Origin: Kiritimatiellia bacterium
GTDB taxonomy: Bacteria > Verrucomicrobiota > Kiritimatiellia > RFP12 > UBA1067
Length of the DNA stretch: 16,557 nucleotides
Reading direction: 5' to 3'
Assembly: GCA_024405255.1 (NCBI GenBank)
Contig: JAKSOY010000086.1
Coordinates: 1 to 16,557, forward strand
Made by a program: the position numbers and the translations under genes. Shown piece by piece: positions 1-8,240 of the stretch (position 1 is the stretch's first letter; every line of letters begins with the position of its first letter). Under the pieces are notes generated by a model. It saw only the letters and a program-made list of their open reading frames with translations, was not told the origin of the DNA and did not search any database.

Positions 1-83
1 GGTCGAATGGACCCCCGACGAACGCTAATGAATGAATTGTCCAGTCATGCCGCGGCTCTTTCTGCGTGCAGACGGGGGGATTT

Positions 84-94
84 TATGATAAAAT
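84..94 (+). promoter_or_regulatory. Putative -10 element close to the GH27 start
   Basis: A TATGAT hexamer at 84-89, followed by AAAAT, ends only 11 bases before the ATG at 101. If it is a -10 box, transcription would start about 5 bases before the ATG, giving an almost leaderless mRNA. I see no convincing -35 hexamer. A GGAGG at 95-99 is one base from the ATG, too close for normal use as a Shine-Dalgarno site. The rest of 1-100 shows no other supported feature. Confidence 0.4.
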
Positions 95-100
95 GGAGGC

Positions 101-2170
101 ATGAATAAAATCTTCTATTGGTGCATGATTGGGGTCTGCTGTACGTTGGGCGCGTTTGCGCAGGGCGACGTGCAGGGCGCGAACCGTCCCGTTTCGGGGA
201 CGGGCGAAAAGACGAAGGCTCTCGAGACGTTCGATCTCTCGGGGGCTTCGTGCGGACTCGGAAAACGTCCGCAGAAGAATCGGTCGCTGTTGGGCAATCC
301 GCTGCGCCTGGGCGACAAGACTTATTCGCGCGGCGTCGGAACGCATGCCGAGAGTTTGATGTACTTCAAGGCGAACGGCAGGGTCCGTGCATTTGACGCA
401 CTCGTGGGCATCGACCGCGAAGCGCAGGAGTACCCGGCGAGCTGGTGTACGCGCAAGAACTGGGGGCGTGTGTCGTTCCGCGTCTATGCGGACGACCGAA
501 TCGTCGCGGACAGCGGCGTGCTTCGGGAACGCGACGCACCGAAGCGGTTGCATGCCAACCTCGCGGGCGCGAAAAACATCGTCCTCGAATGTACGGACGG
601 CGGACACTGGGCCGGCTACATGATGGGACACGGCGACTGGGTGGATGCGTACTTCACGCTCGGCGAGGGTGCGGTGATCGAACCGGACAACACGCGGTAC
701 GCGAAGGAACAGCTCGGCATTCTCACGCCCCCGACACCGGCCGAACCGCGAATCAACGGCGCCGACGTGTGGGGCGTGCGGCCCGGCCACCCGATCATCT
801 ACCGCGTGCCTGTCTCGGGTGAACGTCCGCTCACGCTGACCGCGAAGGGCGTTCCCGCCGGTGCGACATTTGACGCGGCGAAGGGCATTCTCGGGGGCGC
901 CGTGGCGAAACCGGGCGACTACCCGATTGTCGTGACCGCCGTGAATGCGAAGGGCACGGCCACCCGTACGATCACGCTCAAGGTCGGCGAGAAGATCTGC
1001 CTCACGCCGCCGATGGGCTGGAACCATTGGAACATCTGGACGGGGAGCGTGAGCGACGAGAAGATCCGCGCGGCCGCGCAGGCGATGCATACAAGCGGAC
1101 TCGGCGACCACGGGTGGAGCTATGTGAACATCGACGACTGGTGGCAGGTCAATCCCAAGGCGGGTGCGAACGATCCTTCTGTGGATGGTCCCGAGCGTCT
1201 GCCGGATGGAACCATCAACCCCAATCGCCGGTTCCCCGACATGAAGGCCCTGGCGGACTACATCCATTCCTTCGGTTTCAAGGCGGGCCTCTATTCGTCG
1301 CCCGGACCCTACACCTGCGGCGGTTGCACGGGCAGCTACCGGCATGAGCTGCAAGACGTGCAGACCTGGGCGAAGTGGGGATTCGACTATGTGAAATACG
1401 ATTGGTGCAGCTACGGAAAGATCTTTTCCGCCGCCACGAAGGGACGCAAGCCGACCGTTGACGACTATGCGAAACCGTACCGTCTCCTGTCGGATGCGAT
1501 TCGACAGCAGAACCGCGACATCGTGCACGCCTTCTGCCAGTATGGCATGGGCAACGTGCAGACTTGGGGCGAGGCGGCCGGTGCGAACGTCTGGCGCAGT
1601 TGGGGTGATCTGAAGGATAGCTGGACCTGCCTGATCAAGGCGACGGAAAGCTACGCCGATGCGTACAAGTACACGAAGCCCGGCTTCTGGTGCGACCCGG
1701 ACATGATGGTGCTCGGCGTGCTCTCGACGGCGAATCGTCGGCATGCCTCCTATTTGACGCCCAACGAACAGTACACGCACATGTCGCTGTGGTGCCTGCT
1801 CAACGCACCGCTTCTGCTGGGGAACGACCTCACGGAACTTGACGACTTCACGAAGTCGTTGCTCGTGAACGACGAGATTCTGGCGGTGAACCAGGATCCG
1901 CTCGGACGCCAGGCGGGCCGCGTTTTCCACGATCGGGCGACCGACATCTGGTCGCGTCCGATGGCGAACGGCGACACCGTCTGCGGCATCGTCAACCGTT
2001 TCCCGTTCACACGTCAGGTCTATCTGCGCTGGTCGTTCTCGGGTCTCGCCGGAACCTATCAGGTGCGAGACCTCTGGCGTCAGAAGGATGTCGGTGCGTT
2101 CAAGGACGGTTGGCGGGTCAACGTACCCGCGCATGCGACGATCGTCGTGCGTCTGCGCAAGTGTCCTTGA
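101..2170 (+). CDS. Secreted GH27 alpha-galactosidase with NPCBM and Ig-like (He_PIG) domains
   Basis: Predicted to hydrolyse terminal alpha-linked galactose from oligo- or polysaccharides outside the cytoplasm. The 689-residue product starts with a signal peptide (residues 1-20, hydrophobic core then AFA). An NPCBM carbohydrate-binding domain follows (about 36-190; SRGVGTHA motif and the long beta-sandwich pattern), then an Ig-like putative domain (about 215-298). The catalytic GH27 barrel begins at TPPMGWNHWN (M305). The nucleophile is D434 in VKYDWCS and the acid/base is D503 in WRSWGDLKDSW, with the same R-to-D spacing as in human alpha-galactosidase A. The WCDPDMM motif typical of the family is also present. 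The C-terminal beta-sandwich runs from about 610 to the end. The gene lies 43 bases before the pectin-type enzyme gene, so the two are probably co-transcribed. Family assignment is firm; GH27 also contains beta-L-arabinopyranosidases and alpha-N-acetylgalactosaminidases, so the exact substrate is inferred. Confidence 0.93.
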   Translation: MNKIFYWCMIGVCCTLGAFAQGDVQGANRPVSGTGEKTKALETFDLSGASCGLGKRPQKNRSLLGNPLRLGDKTYSRGVGTHAESLMYFKANGRVRAFDALVGIDREAQEYPASWCTRKNWGRVSFRVYADDRIVADSGVLRERDAPKRLHANLAGAKNIVLECTDGGHWAGYMMGHGDWVDAYFTLGEGAVIEPDNTRYAKEQLGILTPPTPAEPRINGADVWGVRPGHPIIYRVPVSGERPLTLTAKGVPAGATFDAAKGILGGAVAKPGDYPIVVTAVNAKGTATRTITLKVGEKICLTPPMGWNHWNIWTGSVSDEKIRAAAQAMHTSGLGDHGWSYVNIDDWWQVNPKAGANDPSVDGPERLPDGTINPNRRFPDMKALADYIHSFGFKAGLYSSPGPYTCGGCTGSYRHELQDVQTWAKWGFDYVKYDWCSYGKIFSAATKGRKPTVDDYAKPYRLLSDAIRQQNRDIVHAFCQYGMGNVQTWGEAAGANVWRSWGDLKDSWTCLIKATESYADAYKYTKPGFWCDPDMMVLGVLSTANRRHASYLTPNEQYTHMSLWCLLNAPLLLGNDLTELDDFTKSLLVNDEILAVNQDPLGRQAGRVFHDRATDIWSRPMANGDTVCGIVNRFPFTRQVYLRWSFSGLAGTYQVRDLWRQKDVGAFKDGWRVNVPAHATIVVRLRKCP

Positions 2171-2213
2171 TTTTCGATCAACACATCTCACATCAAACAG
2201 AGGAAATCGAACG

Positions 2214-5200
2214 ATGAAAAAAACAGCATCTCTTCTCGCTCTGGTTGTCGCGTGTGCGGTCTCGGTTGCCGGTGCGGCCGAGTCTCCGCTCGCGACGTAT
2301 TTCAAAGGTCTGCCTGCGGGCATGGACCCCGGGACGATTTCGCGTCGTGTGACGGATCAGTTCCTGTCGTCGCGGCCGGAGAACTACCGTCCCAAAGGCT
2401 ATCATGGCAATGAGGGCTATGGTTGGAATCGCGCGGTGCAGTACTCGGTCGTGTCGCTGTGGTTGAATGCGATTTCGTGTGCGCGGCTGGTGGGCGACAA
2501 GGCGCGCGAGGCGCAGCTGGTGAAAATGTTCGACGACTTCCTGCCGGGACGCCCCAAGAACCGCTGCTGTTCGCGTCCCTACCATGTGGACGATACGATC
2601 TTCGGTGCGCTGCCGCTTGAGATCTATCTCGGCAACAAGGACAAGCGTTGTCTCGAGATGGGCCTCTTCTATGCGGACACGCAGTGGACGCCGCCCTGTG
2701 AAGGCACGCTCAAGGAACGCCACATGCCGAAGAAGGAGGTGCAGGATGCGTTCTGGGCGAAGGGCTACACGCCGCAGACGCGCCTGTGGATCGACGACAT
2801 GTACATGATCACGGTGTTGCAGAGCCAGGCGTATCGCGCGACCGGCGACCGCAAGTACATCGATCGCGCGGCGCGTGAAATGTGCCTCTATCTCGACGAG
2901 CTGCAGCTTAAGGACGGCGAGGCGAAGGGGCTCTTCTACCACGCGCCTGACGTGAAGTACGTGTGGGGACGCGGCGACGGCTGGATGGCGGCCGGCATGG
3001 CGCTTGTCCTCGACCGGCTGCCGGCGGACAGTCCCTATCGTACGCGCATCCTCGCGGGCTACTACCTGATGATGCGCACGCTGCTCAAGTTCCAGCGTCC
3101 GGACGGACTCTGGTGCCAGTTGATCGACCGTCCCGAGGATATTCGCAATTGGGCCGAAACCTCGTCCTCGGCGATGTTCGCCTATGCGTTTCTCGTCGGC
3201 GTCGAACGCGGCTGGTTGAACGCCGAGACGTACGGACCGGCGGCCCGCAAGGCCTGGCTGGCGCTCTGCAACCGGCTGGACACGTTCGGCAATATCTCGG
3301 ACGTCTGTGTGGGGACGGGCAAGAAGGACGATCTGCAGTACTACTTCGACCGTCCGCGCGTGAACGGCGATTCGCATGGCCAGGCGCCGATGCTGTGGAT
3401 CTCGTCCGTCCTGCTTGAAGCGGGCGCGGGCAAGGTCGAGGGCTTGCATACACCGGCGACGTCGAAGTTTTTCGAAAAGCGCGTGGACCCCGTTTCGGGC
3501 GTTGTCTCGTACGCGCTGACCGGCGGCCTCGAGAAGAGCTGCCAGTCGCTTTACTTCACGACGAAGTCGATGACGGACGACGGACGCTTTCTGCTCTTCG
3601 ACGTTTCGCCGAACGAAAAGGGCAAGTTGAAGGGCGGACGCAGCCGCGCGTTGATTGACTTTGCAACGGATACATGGACGGATCTGCCGGCCGTTTCGGG
3701 AGGAACGCCCTATGTCGAGATTTCGCAGAACTACGTAGTCTATGGCAACAAGGATGGATTCTTCCGTCTTGACTTCGCCAATCCGAAAAAGCCGGTCAAG
3801 CTCTGTGATGTGCCGCCGGCGTTGCTCAAGCAGGGCCGTATCAACTACTTGTATACGCATCTCACCTTGAGCAAGGATCGTTCTGCAGCATTCTTGGACT
3901 GCGGCCTCACCTCGCCCGAGGGGAAGCGCCTCTATGTGCAGGGAATGCTCAACCTCAAGACCGGCGCCTACACGAGCTGGGGCAAGACGGATTTCTTCGC
4001 CAATCACGGACAGATCAATCCGGCGCGTGACGATCTGGCGATGTGCGCGTGGGAAGAATGCTGGAAGGACGCGGGCCTTGCCTATCGCAAGCAGACGGGC
4101 TGGTATCCGCGCATGTGGCTTGTCTACCCGGATGGTTCGCGGACGATGGTGCCCGCACGTGCGAACAACACGGCCTCGCACGAAATCTGGGATGAAGACG
4201 GAACGGGCTTCAGCTGGTGCGGCGGCGGTGTCTACCACCACGATCTCGCGACGGGCAAGCAGGAGTGCTGGTGCCCTGATCCAAAGGCGCGCCACAATCG
4301 CGTGTCGGCGAACGGCAAGTATGTCGTCTACGATGTGGCGCCGGGGGCCTGGTGGCGCGGTTGTCCGTGGTGCGTGCGATTCTACAATCGCGAGACGAAG
4401 CGTACTGTCGATGTCTACTCGACGCGTCCGGCGTTGATGCCGCGCGAGAATGAAAGCAAGCGTCATCCCGATCCGCATCCGCATTTCGTCTGCCACGAGA
4501 AGTATGTCATCTCCACGGCGAACAACGCGCGCGGGAACATGGAGCTCTTCGTGACGCCGGTGGACCAGCTGATCGCCCGTACGACGATGTCCACGCCGAA
4601 GGACGGCAAGCTCGTGCGTGTGACGAATCCGCTCGCGGTTCCGCGAGAGGCCGAGACGGTGGCGGTGAAGTGGAAGGAACTCGGTCTCGAGCCGGGCAAC
4701 ACGGCTGTGCGCGTGTGGGATGTCGCCGCGAATGTGCCGGTTGCGTGGCAGGATACGGGGCGTGAAGGCAACTTGATCTTCTCTACGGCGCTCGCGCCGA
4801 ATGAGACGCGCGTGTTCCGCATCCTCGCCGATGCGACGCTGCCGCAGGCCGACCTCTCGATCGTCTGCTGGAGCCAGTATCTGCCTGAACGCATGGACGA
4901 CTTTGCGTGGGAGAACGACAAGTTCGGCGCACGGGCATACGGACCCATCATCATGCAGCCGGCCCCGAAGGGCCAGAAGCTCGTCTCGAGCGGTGTGGAC
5001 ATCATCAACAAATGCGTGTCGTATCCCGTGCTGCATCGCTGGTTCGTGGAACGTACGGGCGAGGGCTCGTATCACAAAGACCATGGCGAGGGCATGGACA
5101 ACTACAAGGTGGGTCCGAGCCGCGGTTGCGGCGGTCTGGGTGCTTTGGGTGCCGACGGAAAGTGGGCGACCTCCATCAACTGGGCGAAGTCGAAGACGAT

Positions 5201-5705
5201 TATGAACGGTCCGGTTCGGACGGTGTTTGAACTGACCTACCCGGCCTGGGGCGGGTTCGGCGAGGAAACGCGCCGTGTGACGCTGGATCGCGGCCAGCAC
5301 TTCGCCCGTTTCGAGACGCGTTTCAAAGGCAAGGCCCCGACGGGCGTGAAGGTGGGGCCGGGCCTCGACTGCGCGAAGGCGCGTCAGCACGACGGCAAGA
5401 TCACGCGTGATCTCGCGGCGGGGTGGATCGCGAACTTCGAACCGAACGGTGTCGACGGCAAGTACACGGGTTCGATCGCGACGGCCGTGCTGCTGGCGCC
5501 GTCGTGCGGGGCGGCGACCACGGCAACGGACGCTCTGGGCTGCGAGTATCTCTTCCCGTCCAAGGCGGGAACCTCGTTCACCTATTGGTCCGGCGCCGCT
5601 TGGACCGGTGCGTACAAGATCCGGAACGAGGCGCAGTGGAAGGCGTACGTGAAGGATTTCGCGGCCGCACTTCGCGCCCCGGTCAAAGTCGAGATCGCCG
5701 ACTGA
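2214..5705 (+). CDS. Secreted three-domain pectin-type enzyme: GH105 + PL22-like propeller + DUF4861
   Basis: 1163 residues. The start chosen is the ATG at 2214, because it gives a clean signal peptide (MKKTASLLALVVACAVSVAG) and has AGAGGA 9 bases upstream; the frame stays open upstream to 2088 but that part overlaps the previous gene and has no signal sequence. Residues about 30-400 resemble GH105/GH88 unsaturated uronyl hydrolases: WIDDMYM with likely catalytic D194, and WGRGDGW (251-257) in place of the usual RGNGW. Residues about 412-790 resemble oligogalacturonate lyase (PL22, TolB-like propeller), with H598 in NHGQIN, H656 in ASHEIW, and H755/H757 in DPHPHF as candidate base and metal ligands. 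Residues about 796-1163 match DUF4861 (hallmark ERMDDFAWENDKFGARAYGP). Inferred role: breakdown of unsaturated pectin or rhamnogalacturonan oligosaccharides in the periplasm or outside, working with the upstream galactosidase. Domain calls are from motif recognition; activity of the propeller is less certain than that of the GH105 part. Confidence 0.85.
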   Translation: MKKTASLLALVVACAVSVAGAAESPLATYFKGLPAGMDPGTISRRVTDQFLSSRPENYRPKGYHGNEGYGWNRAVQYSVVSLWLNAISCARLVGDKAREAQLVKMFDDFLPGRPKNRCCSRPYHVDDTIFGALPLEIYLGNKDKRCLEMGLFYADTQWTPPCEGTLKERHMPKKEVQDAFWAKGYTPQTRLWIDDMYMITVLQSQAYRATGDRKYIDRAAREMCLYLDELQLKDGEAKGLFYHAPDVKYVWGRGDGWMAAGMALVLDRLPADSPYRTRILAGYYLMMRTLLKFQRPDGLWCQLIDRPEDIRNWAETSSSAMFAYAFLVGVERGWLNAETYGPAARKAWLALCNRLDTFGNISDVCVGTGKKDDLQYYFDRPRVNGDSHGQAPMLWISSVLLEAGAGKVEGLHTPATSKFFEKRVDPVSGVVSYALTGGLEKSCQSLYFTTKSMTDDGRFLLFDVSPNEKGKLKGGRSRALIDFATDTWTDLPAVSGGTPYVEISQNYVVYGNKDGFFRLDFANPKKPVKLCDVPPALLKQGRINYLYTHLTLSKDRSAAFLDCGLTSPEGKRLYVQGMLNLKTGAYTSWGKTDFFANHGQINPARDDLAMCAWEECWKDAGLAYRKQTGWYPRMWLVYPDGSRTMVPARANNTASHEIWDEDGTGFSWCGGGVYHHDLATGKQECWCPDPKARHNRVSANGKYVVYDVAPGAWWRGCPWCVRFYNRETKRTVDVYSTRPALMPRENESKRHPDPHPHFVCHEKYVISTANNARGNMELFVTPVDQLIARTTMSTPKDGKLVRVTNPLAVPREAETVAVKWKELGLEPGNTAVRVWDVAANVPVAWQDTGREGNLIFSTALAPNETRVFRILADATLPQADLSIVCWSQYLPERMDDFAWENDKFGARAYGPIIMQPAPKGQKLVSSGVDIINKCVSYPVLHRWFVERTGEGSYHKDHGEGMDNYKVGPSRGCGGLGALGADGKWATSINWAKSKTIMNGPVRTVFELTYPAWGGFGEETRRVTLDRGQHFARFETRFKGKAPTGVKVGPGLDCAKARQHDGKITRDLAAGWIANFEPNGVDGKYTGSIATAVLLAPSCGAATTATDALGCEYLFPSKAGTSFTYWSGAAWTGAYKIRNEAQWKAYVKDFAAALRAPVKVEIAD

Positions 5706-5739
5706 TTGAGAACTCGGTCAGACCCTCGCTTGAGGGCTC

Positions 5740-5768
5740 ATACGCCACGCGCTGTCGTGGCGTATTTT
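5740..5768 (+). terminator. Rho-independent terminator after the glycan operon
   Basis: A perfect 10-bp stem, ATACGCCACG (5740-5749) with CGTGGCGTAT (5756-5765), closes a 6-base loop and runs into TTTT, then further T-rich sequence (TTTCATTTCATTTTG type) to about 5780. A second small hairpin, CCCTC/GAGGG with loop GCTT (5723-5736), lies just upstream. The site is 35 bases after the stop codon, as expected for the end of the two-gene operon. The remaining intergenic bases up to 5855 show no clear promoter for the next gene. Confidence 0.9.
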
Positions 5769-5855
5769 CATTTCATTTTGTCTGTAAGATGAGCGTTCCG
5801 AGTCCCGAATAAGGCACGGAAGGGGAGATTGTCTGCGGGATGATCTGAGAGTGAA

Positions 5856-8117
5856 ATGAAAGTAAACTTGAAATTTGGAAAGCTTTTTAAAAATATCGTA
5901 CGTGCGCTCGTTTGGGTGTGCGTGGTCGGCGGCATTGTGGGAGGCCTTGCGGCCGTTTGGGTGGCGCGAAAGGTCGACTGGCGGACGGAACCGGCGGCGG
6001 AGGTCTATCCGGGTGGAACGGTTCTCTGCGATGCGGCGGGCGAGGTCATGCGCGTCTCGCTTGGTCCGGGCGATGTGGACTGCCGGCCGTCCTATCAAGC
6101 GGAACCGAACGACTGGGTGGTCAAGGCGCTGGTAGCCTCGGAAGACGGTCACTTCTGGTCGCATTACGGGGTGCGTCCGTTGAGCGTTTTACGGGCCGCC
6201 GTGCAGAATGTCGTCGCGCGTCGGCGCGTATCCGGGGCCTCGACGATTACGATGCAGGCGGTCCGGCTCATCAAACCCCACCCGAAGACCTACAAGCAGA
6301 AATTCATCGAGGCCGTCTGGGCGGTCAAGATGGAATGTCAGCGGGACAAGAAGTGGATTCTTTCGCAATATCTGAACCGGGCGCCGTTCGGGTCGAACTT
6401 CATCGGCATCGAGGCGGCGGCGAACGGCTGGTTTGGCAAGAGCGCCAAAAATCTGGGACCGGGTGAAGCGGCGATGCTGGCCGGTATGGTCCAGGCGCCG
6501 AGCCGATTCCGTCCCGACCGCTGGCTGGATCGTGCGCTGAAGCGGCGAACCTATGTGTTGGAACGAATGGAGAAGCTCGGCTACCTCACACACGAGCAGA
6601 AAACGGCCGCCGCGACGGTGCGTCCCGTCATCTGCCGTGCGCCGCGTCCTTTCCGGGCGCCCTACTACAGCGATTGGGCGCTGCGACAGGTGTCGGATGT
6701 TTCGCGCGTGGGGGCGGCCCCCTTGCGGACGACACTGGCCCTCGACATCCAGGCGCTGGCCGAACGGGCGATTGCTGAATCCACAAAGCAGGGCGGCTGG
6801 TCGTCGGCCGTTGTGGTGATGCGCGTCGATTCGGGAAGCGTCCTCGCCCTCGCTTGCAGCGGCAACTACTTCGATACGGTCAATGGACAGGTCAACACGG
6901 CGCTCGCACCTCGACCGGCGGGCTCGACGTTGAAGCCGTTCCTCACGGCGCAGGCCCTTGATGCCGGACTCGTTACGCCCGAAGAACGTCTGGCGGACTT
7001 GCCGCAATCCTACCAGGGCTATTCACCGTCGAATTTTGACAATTCGTATCGCGGTCTCGTCACGGCGCGCGATGCGCTCGTCTTGTCGCTCAACATTCCC
7101 TTTGTCCAATTGCTTCGGCGGTTGGGCGTGTCGCGCTTTGGTACGACGTTGCGTTCGCTGGGTCTTGCCCACATGACCGCGCCGGACGAGTCGTTCGGCC
7201 TCGGCATGGCGATCGGCAATGTGGAAACGACGCTCGTTGAACTCGTGGGGGCCTACGGTACGTTGGCACGAGGCGGCGTCTATCTCGAACCGCGGGCCTT
7301 TGCGCGCTCGCAGCCTGCCTCGGGCGGCGAGCAGGGACCGCGTCTTTTTTCGGAGGGTGCGTGTTGGCTGGTGTCGGACATCCTCTCGGGCGATGAACGC
7401 AGTGCCGCGGCATTGGGACATATCGCGGATGTCAAGGCGCCGAAGTTCGCGTGGAAGACGGGAACGAGCGCAGCCTATCGCGATGCGTGGACGGTGGCGT
7501 GGAATCCGGAATACGTGGTGGGCGTGTGGTGTGGACACAAGTCCGGCGGGTTCGGAGATACGACGCTTGTCGGAGCCAAGGCGGCCGCGCCCATTGCGTG
7601 GAAGATCGCACGTGGCCTTTATCCGCAGAATACGGGGTCCTGGTTCATCGAACCGGAAGGCATCCAGCGCCGGACCATTTGCTCGGTCAGTGGATTGCCC
7701 GCGAATCCGGATTGTCCGCAGACGGAAGAAGGACTCGCGCTGGCGGGTCGTAGCGCGACGAAACTCTGCAGCATCCATCGGCGGGATGCCGAAGGACGGC
7801 TCGTCACCTGCAACGACGCCTATCTCGCGGCTTTTGCGGGGAAACTTGCGAAGGCTGAAAAGCTGTCCATTTCAAAGCCGGAAAACGATGCGACGTTCTG
7901 CCTGGTCCCTGGACTCCCCCAACAGCAGATCGTCTGCCAGGTTGTTGGCAATGTGGCCGACGGACATCTTTGGTGGTTCGTCGACGGTTCGCCGGCGGGT
8001 GAAACGGTGGGACTGGCGCCGTTCGCCTGGTCGCCGTCCGAAGGCACCCATGACATCTCCTGTTCCACGGCCGAAGGCGTGACATCATCCGTGCGGATCT
8101 ACGTTACGACGAAGTGA
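5856..8117 (+). CDS. pbpC: Penicillin-binding protein 1C (bifunctional-type peptidoglycan synthase)
   Basis: A class A penicillin-binding protein, 753 residues, close to the usual PBP1C size. It should polymerise glycan strands from lipid II and carry a transpeptidase domain, acting at the outer face of the inner membrane. Residues about 16-37 form the N-terminal membrane anchor. The GT51 domain shows the catalytic glutamate E96 in SEDGHFWSHYGV, then GASTITMQ and the downstream YLNRAPFG motif. The transpeptidase domain shows S357-x-x-K360 (GSTLKPF), S411-L-N413 and K534-T-G-T537 (WKTGTSAAYRDAW). The C-terminal part (about 655-753) fits the BiPBP_C domain that marks PBP1C. The ATG at 5856 has only a weak Shine-Dalgarno (GAGAGTGA). 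The large alpha-2-macroglobulin gene (yfhM) that often neighbours pbpC is not next to it here. Confidence 0.94.
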   Translation: MKVNLKFGKLFKNIVRALVWVCVVGGIVGGLAAVWVARKVDWRTEPAAEVYPGGTVLCDAAGEVMRVSLGPGDVDCRPSYQAEPNDWVVKALVASEDGHFWSHYGVRPLSVLRAAVQNVVARRRVSGASTITMQAVRLIKPHPKTYKQKFIEAVWAVKMECQRDKKWILSQYLNRAPFGSNFIGIEAAANGWFGKSAKNLGPGEAAMLAGMVQAPSRFRPDRWLDRALKRRTYVLERMEKLGYLTHEQKTAAATVRPVICRAPRPFRAPYYSDWALRQVSDVSRVGAAPLRTTLALDIQALAERAIAESTKQGGWSSAVVVMRVDSGSVLALACSGNYFDTVNGQVNTALAPRPAGSTLKPFLTAQALDAGLVTPEERLADLPQSYQGYSPSNFDNSYRGLVTARDALVLSLNIPFVQLLRRLGVSRFGTTLRSLGLAHMTAPDESFGLGMAIGNVETTLVELVGAYGTLARGGVYLEPRAFARSQPASGGEQGPRLFSEGACWLVSDILSGDERSAAALGHIADVKAPKFAWKTGTSAAYRDAWTVAWNPEYVVGVWCGHKSGGFGDTTLVGAKAAAPIAWKIARGLYPQNTGSWFIEPEGIQRRTICSVSGLPANPDCPQTEEGLALAGRSATKLCSIHRRDAEGRLVTCNDAYLAAFAGKLAKAEKLSISKPENDATFCLVPGLPQQQIVCQVVGNVADGHLWWFVDGSPAGETVGLAPFAWSPSEGTHDISCSTAEGVTSSVRIYVTTK

Positions 8118-8162
8118 ATGCCGGCGACGTGGAATGTCCGCCGAGAACCGAAGTTCGCAGGG

Positions 8163-8187
8163 GCTTCGTGAAGCGTGTTCTTTTCTT
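8163..8187 (+). terminator. Weak possible terminator after pbpC
   Basis: GCTT/AAGC with loop CGTG (8163-8174) is followed by a T-rich run (GTTCTTTTCTTG). The stem is only 4 bp and the T-run starts a few bases late, so this could be chance. It is 46 bases after the pbpC stop. Confidence 0.25.
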
Positions 8188-8220
8188 GTCGGCGAGGTGG
8201 AAAAAAGACCGCCAAGATGA

Positions 8221-8226
8221 TATAAT
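8221..8226 (+). promoter_or_regulatory. Putative -10 element (TATAAT) just before dinG
   Basis: A consensus TATAAT ends 14 bases before the ATG at 8241. A -10 box here would put the transcription start about 8 bases before the ATG. There is no Shine-Dalgarno sequence in the gap and no clear -35. The placement parallels the TATGAT upstream of the GH27 gene. Confidence 0.5.
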
Positions 8227-8240
8227 TGTCGGCAAGTCTC

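Noticed and set aside
2..28. Possible last codons of an upstream gene (VEWTPDER then stop)
   Set aside because: Only eight codons are visible, too few to tell a gene end from chance.
2088..2213. Upstream extension of the GH105 fusion protein frame
   Set aside because: It overlaps the end of the GH27 gene and would bury the signal peptide that begins at 2214, which has a good ribosome-binding site.
83..2323. Minus-strand frame of 746 residues opposite the GH27 gene
   Set aside because: Arg/His/Val-rich translation without domains, fully antisense to a clear enzyme gene; typical shadow of codon bias in GC-rich DNA.
2193..5390. Minus-strand frame of 1065 residues opposite the three-domain enzyme
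   Set aside because: Same shadow pattern: Arg/His-rich, no motif, no ribosome-binding site, and the sense strand has clear domains and a signal peptide.
8226..8240. TTG start for dinG at 8226
   Set aside because: The codon overlaps the TATAAT box and has no Shine-Dalgarno; the ATG at 8241 fits the likely transcript start better.
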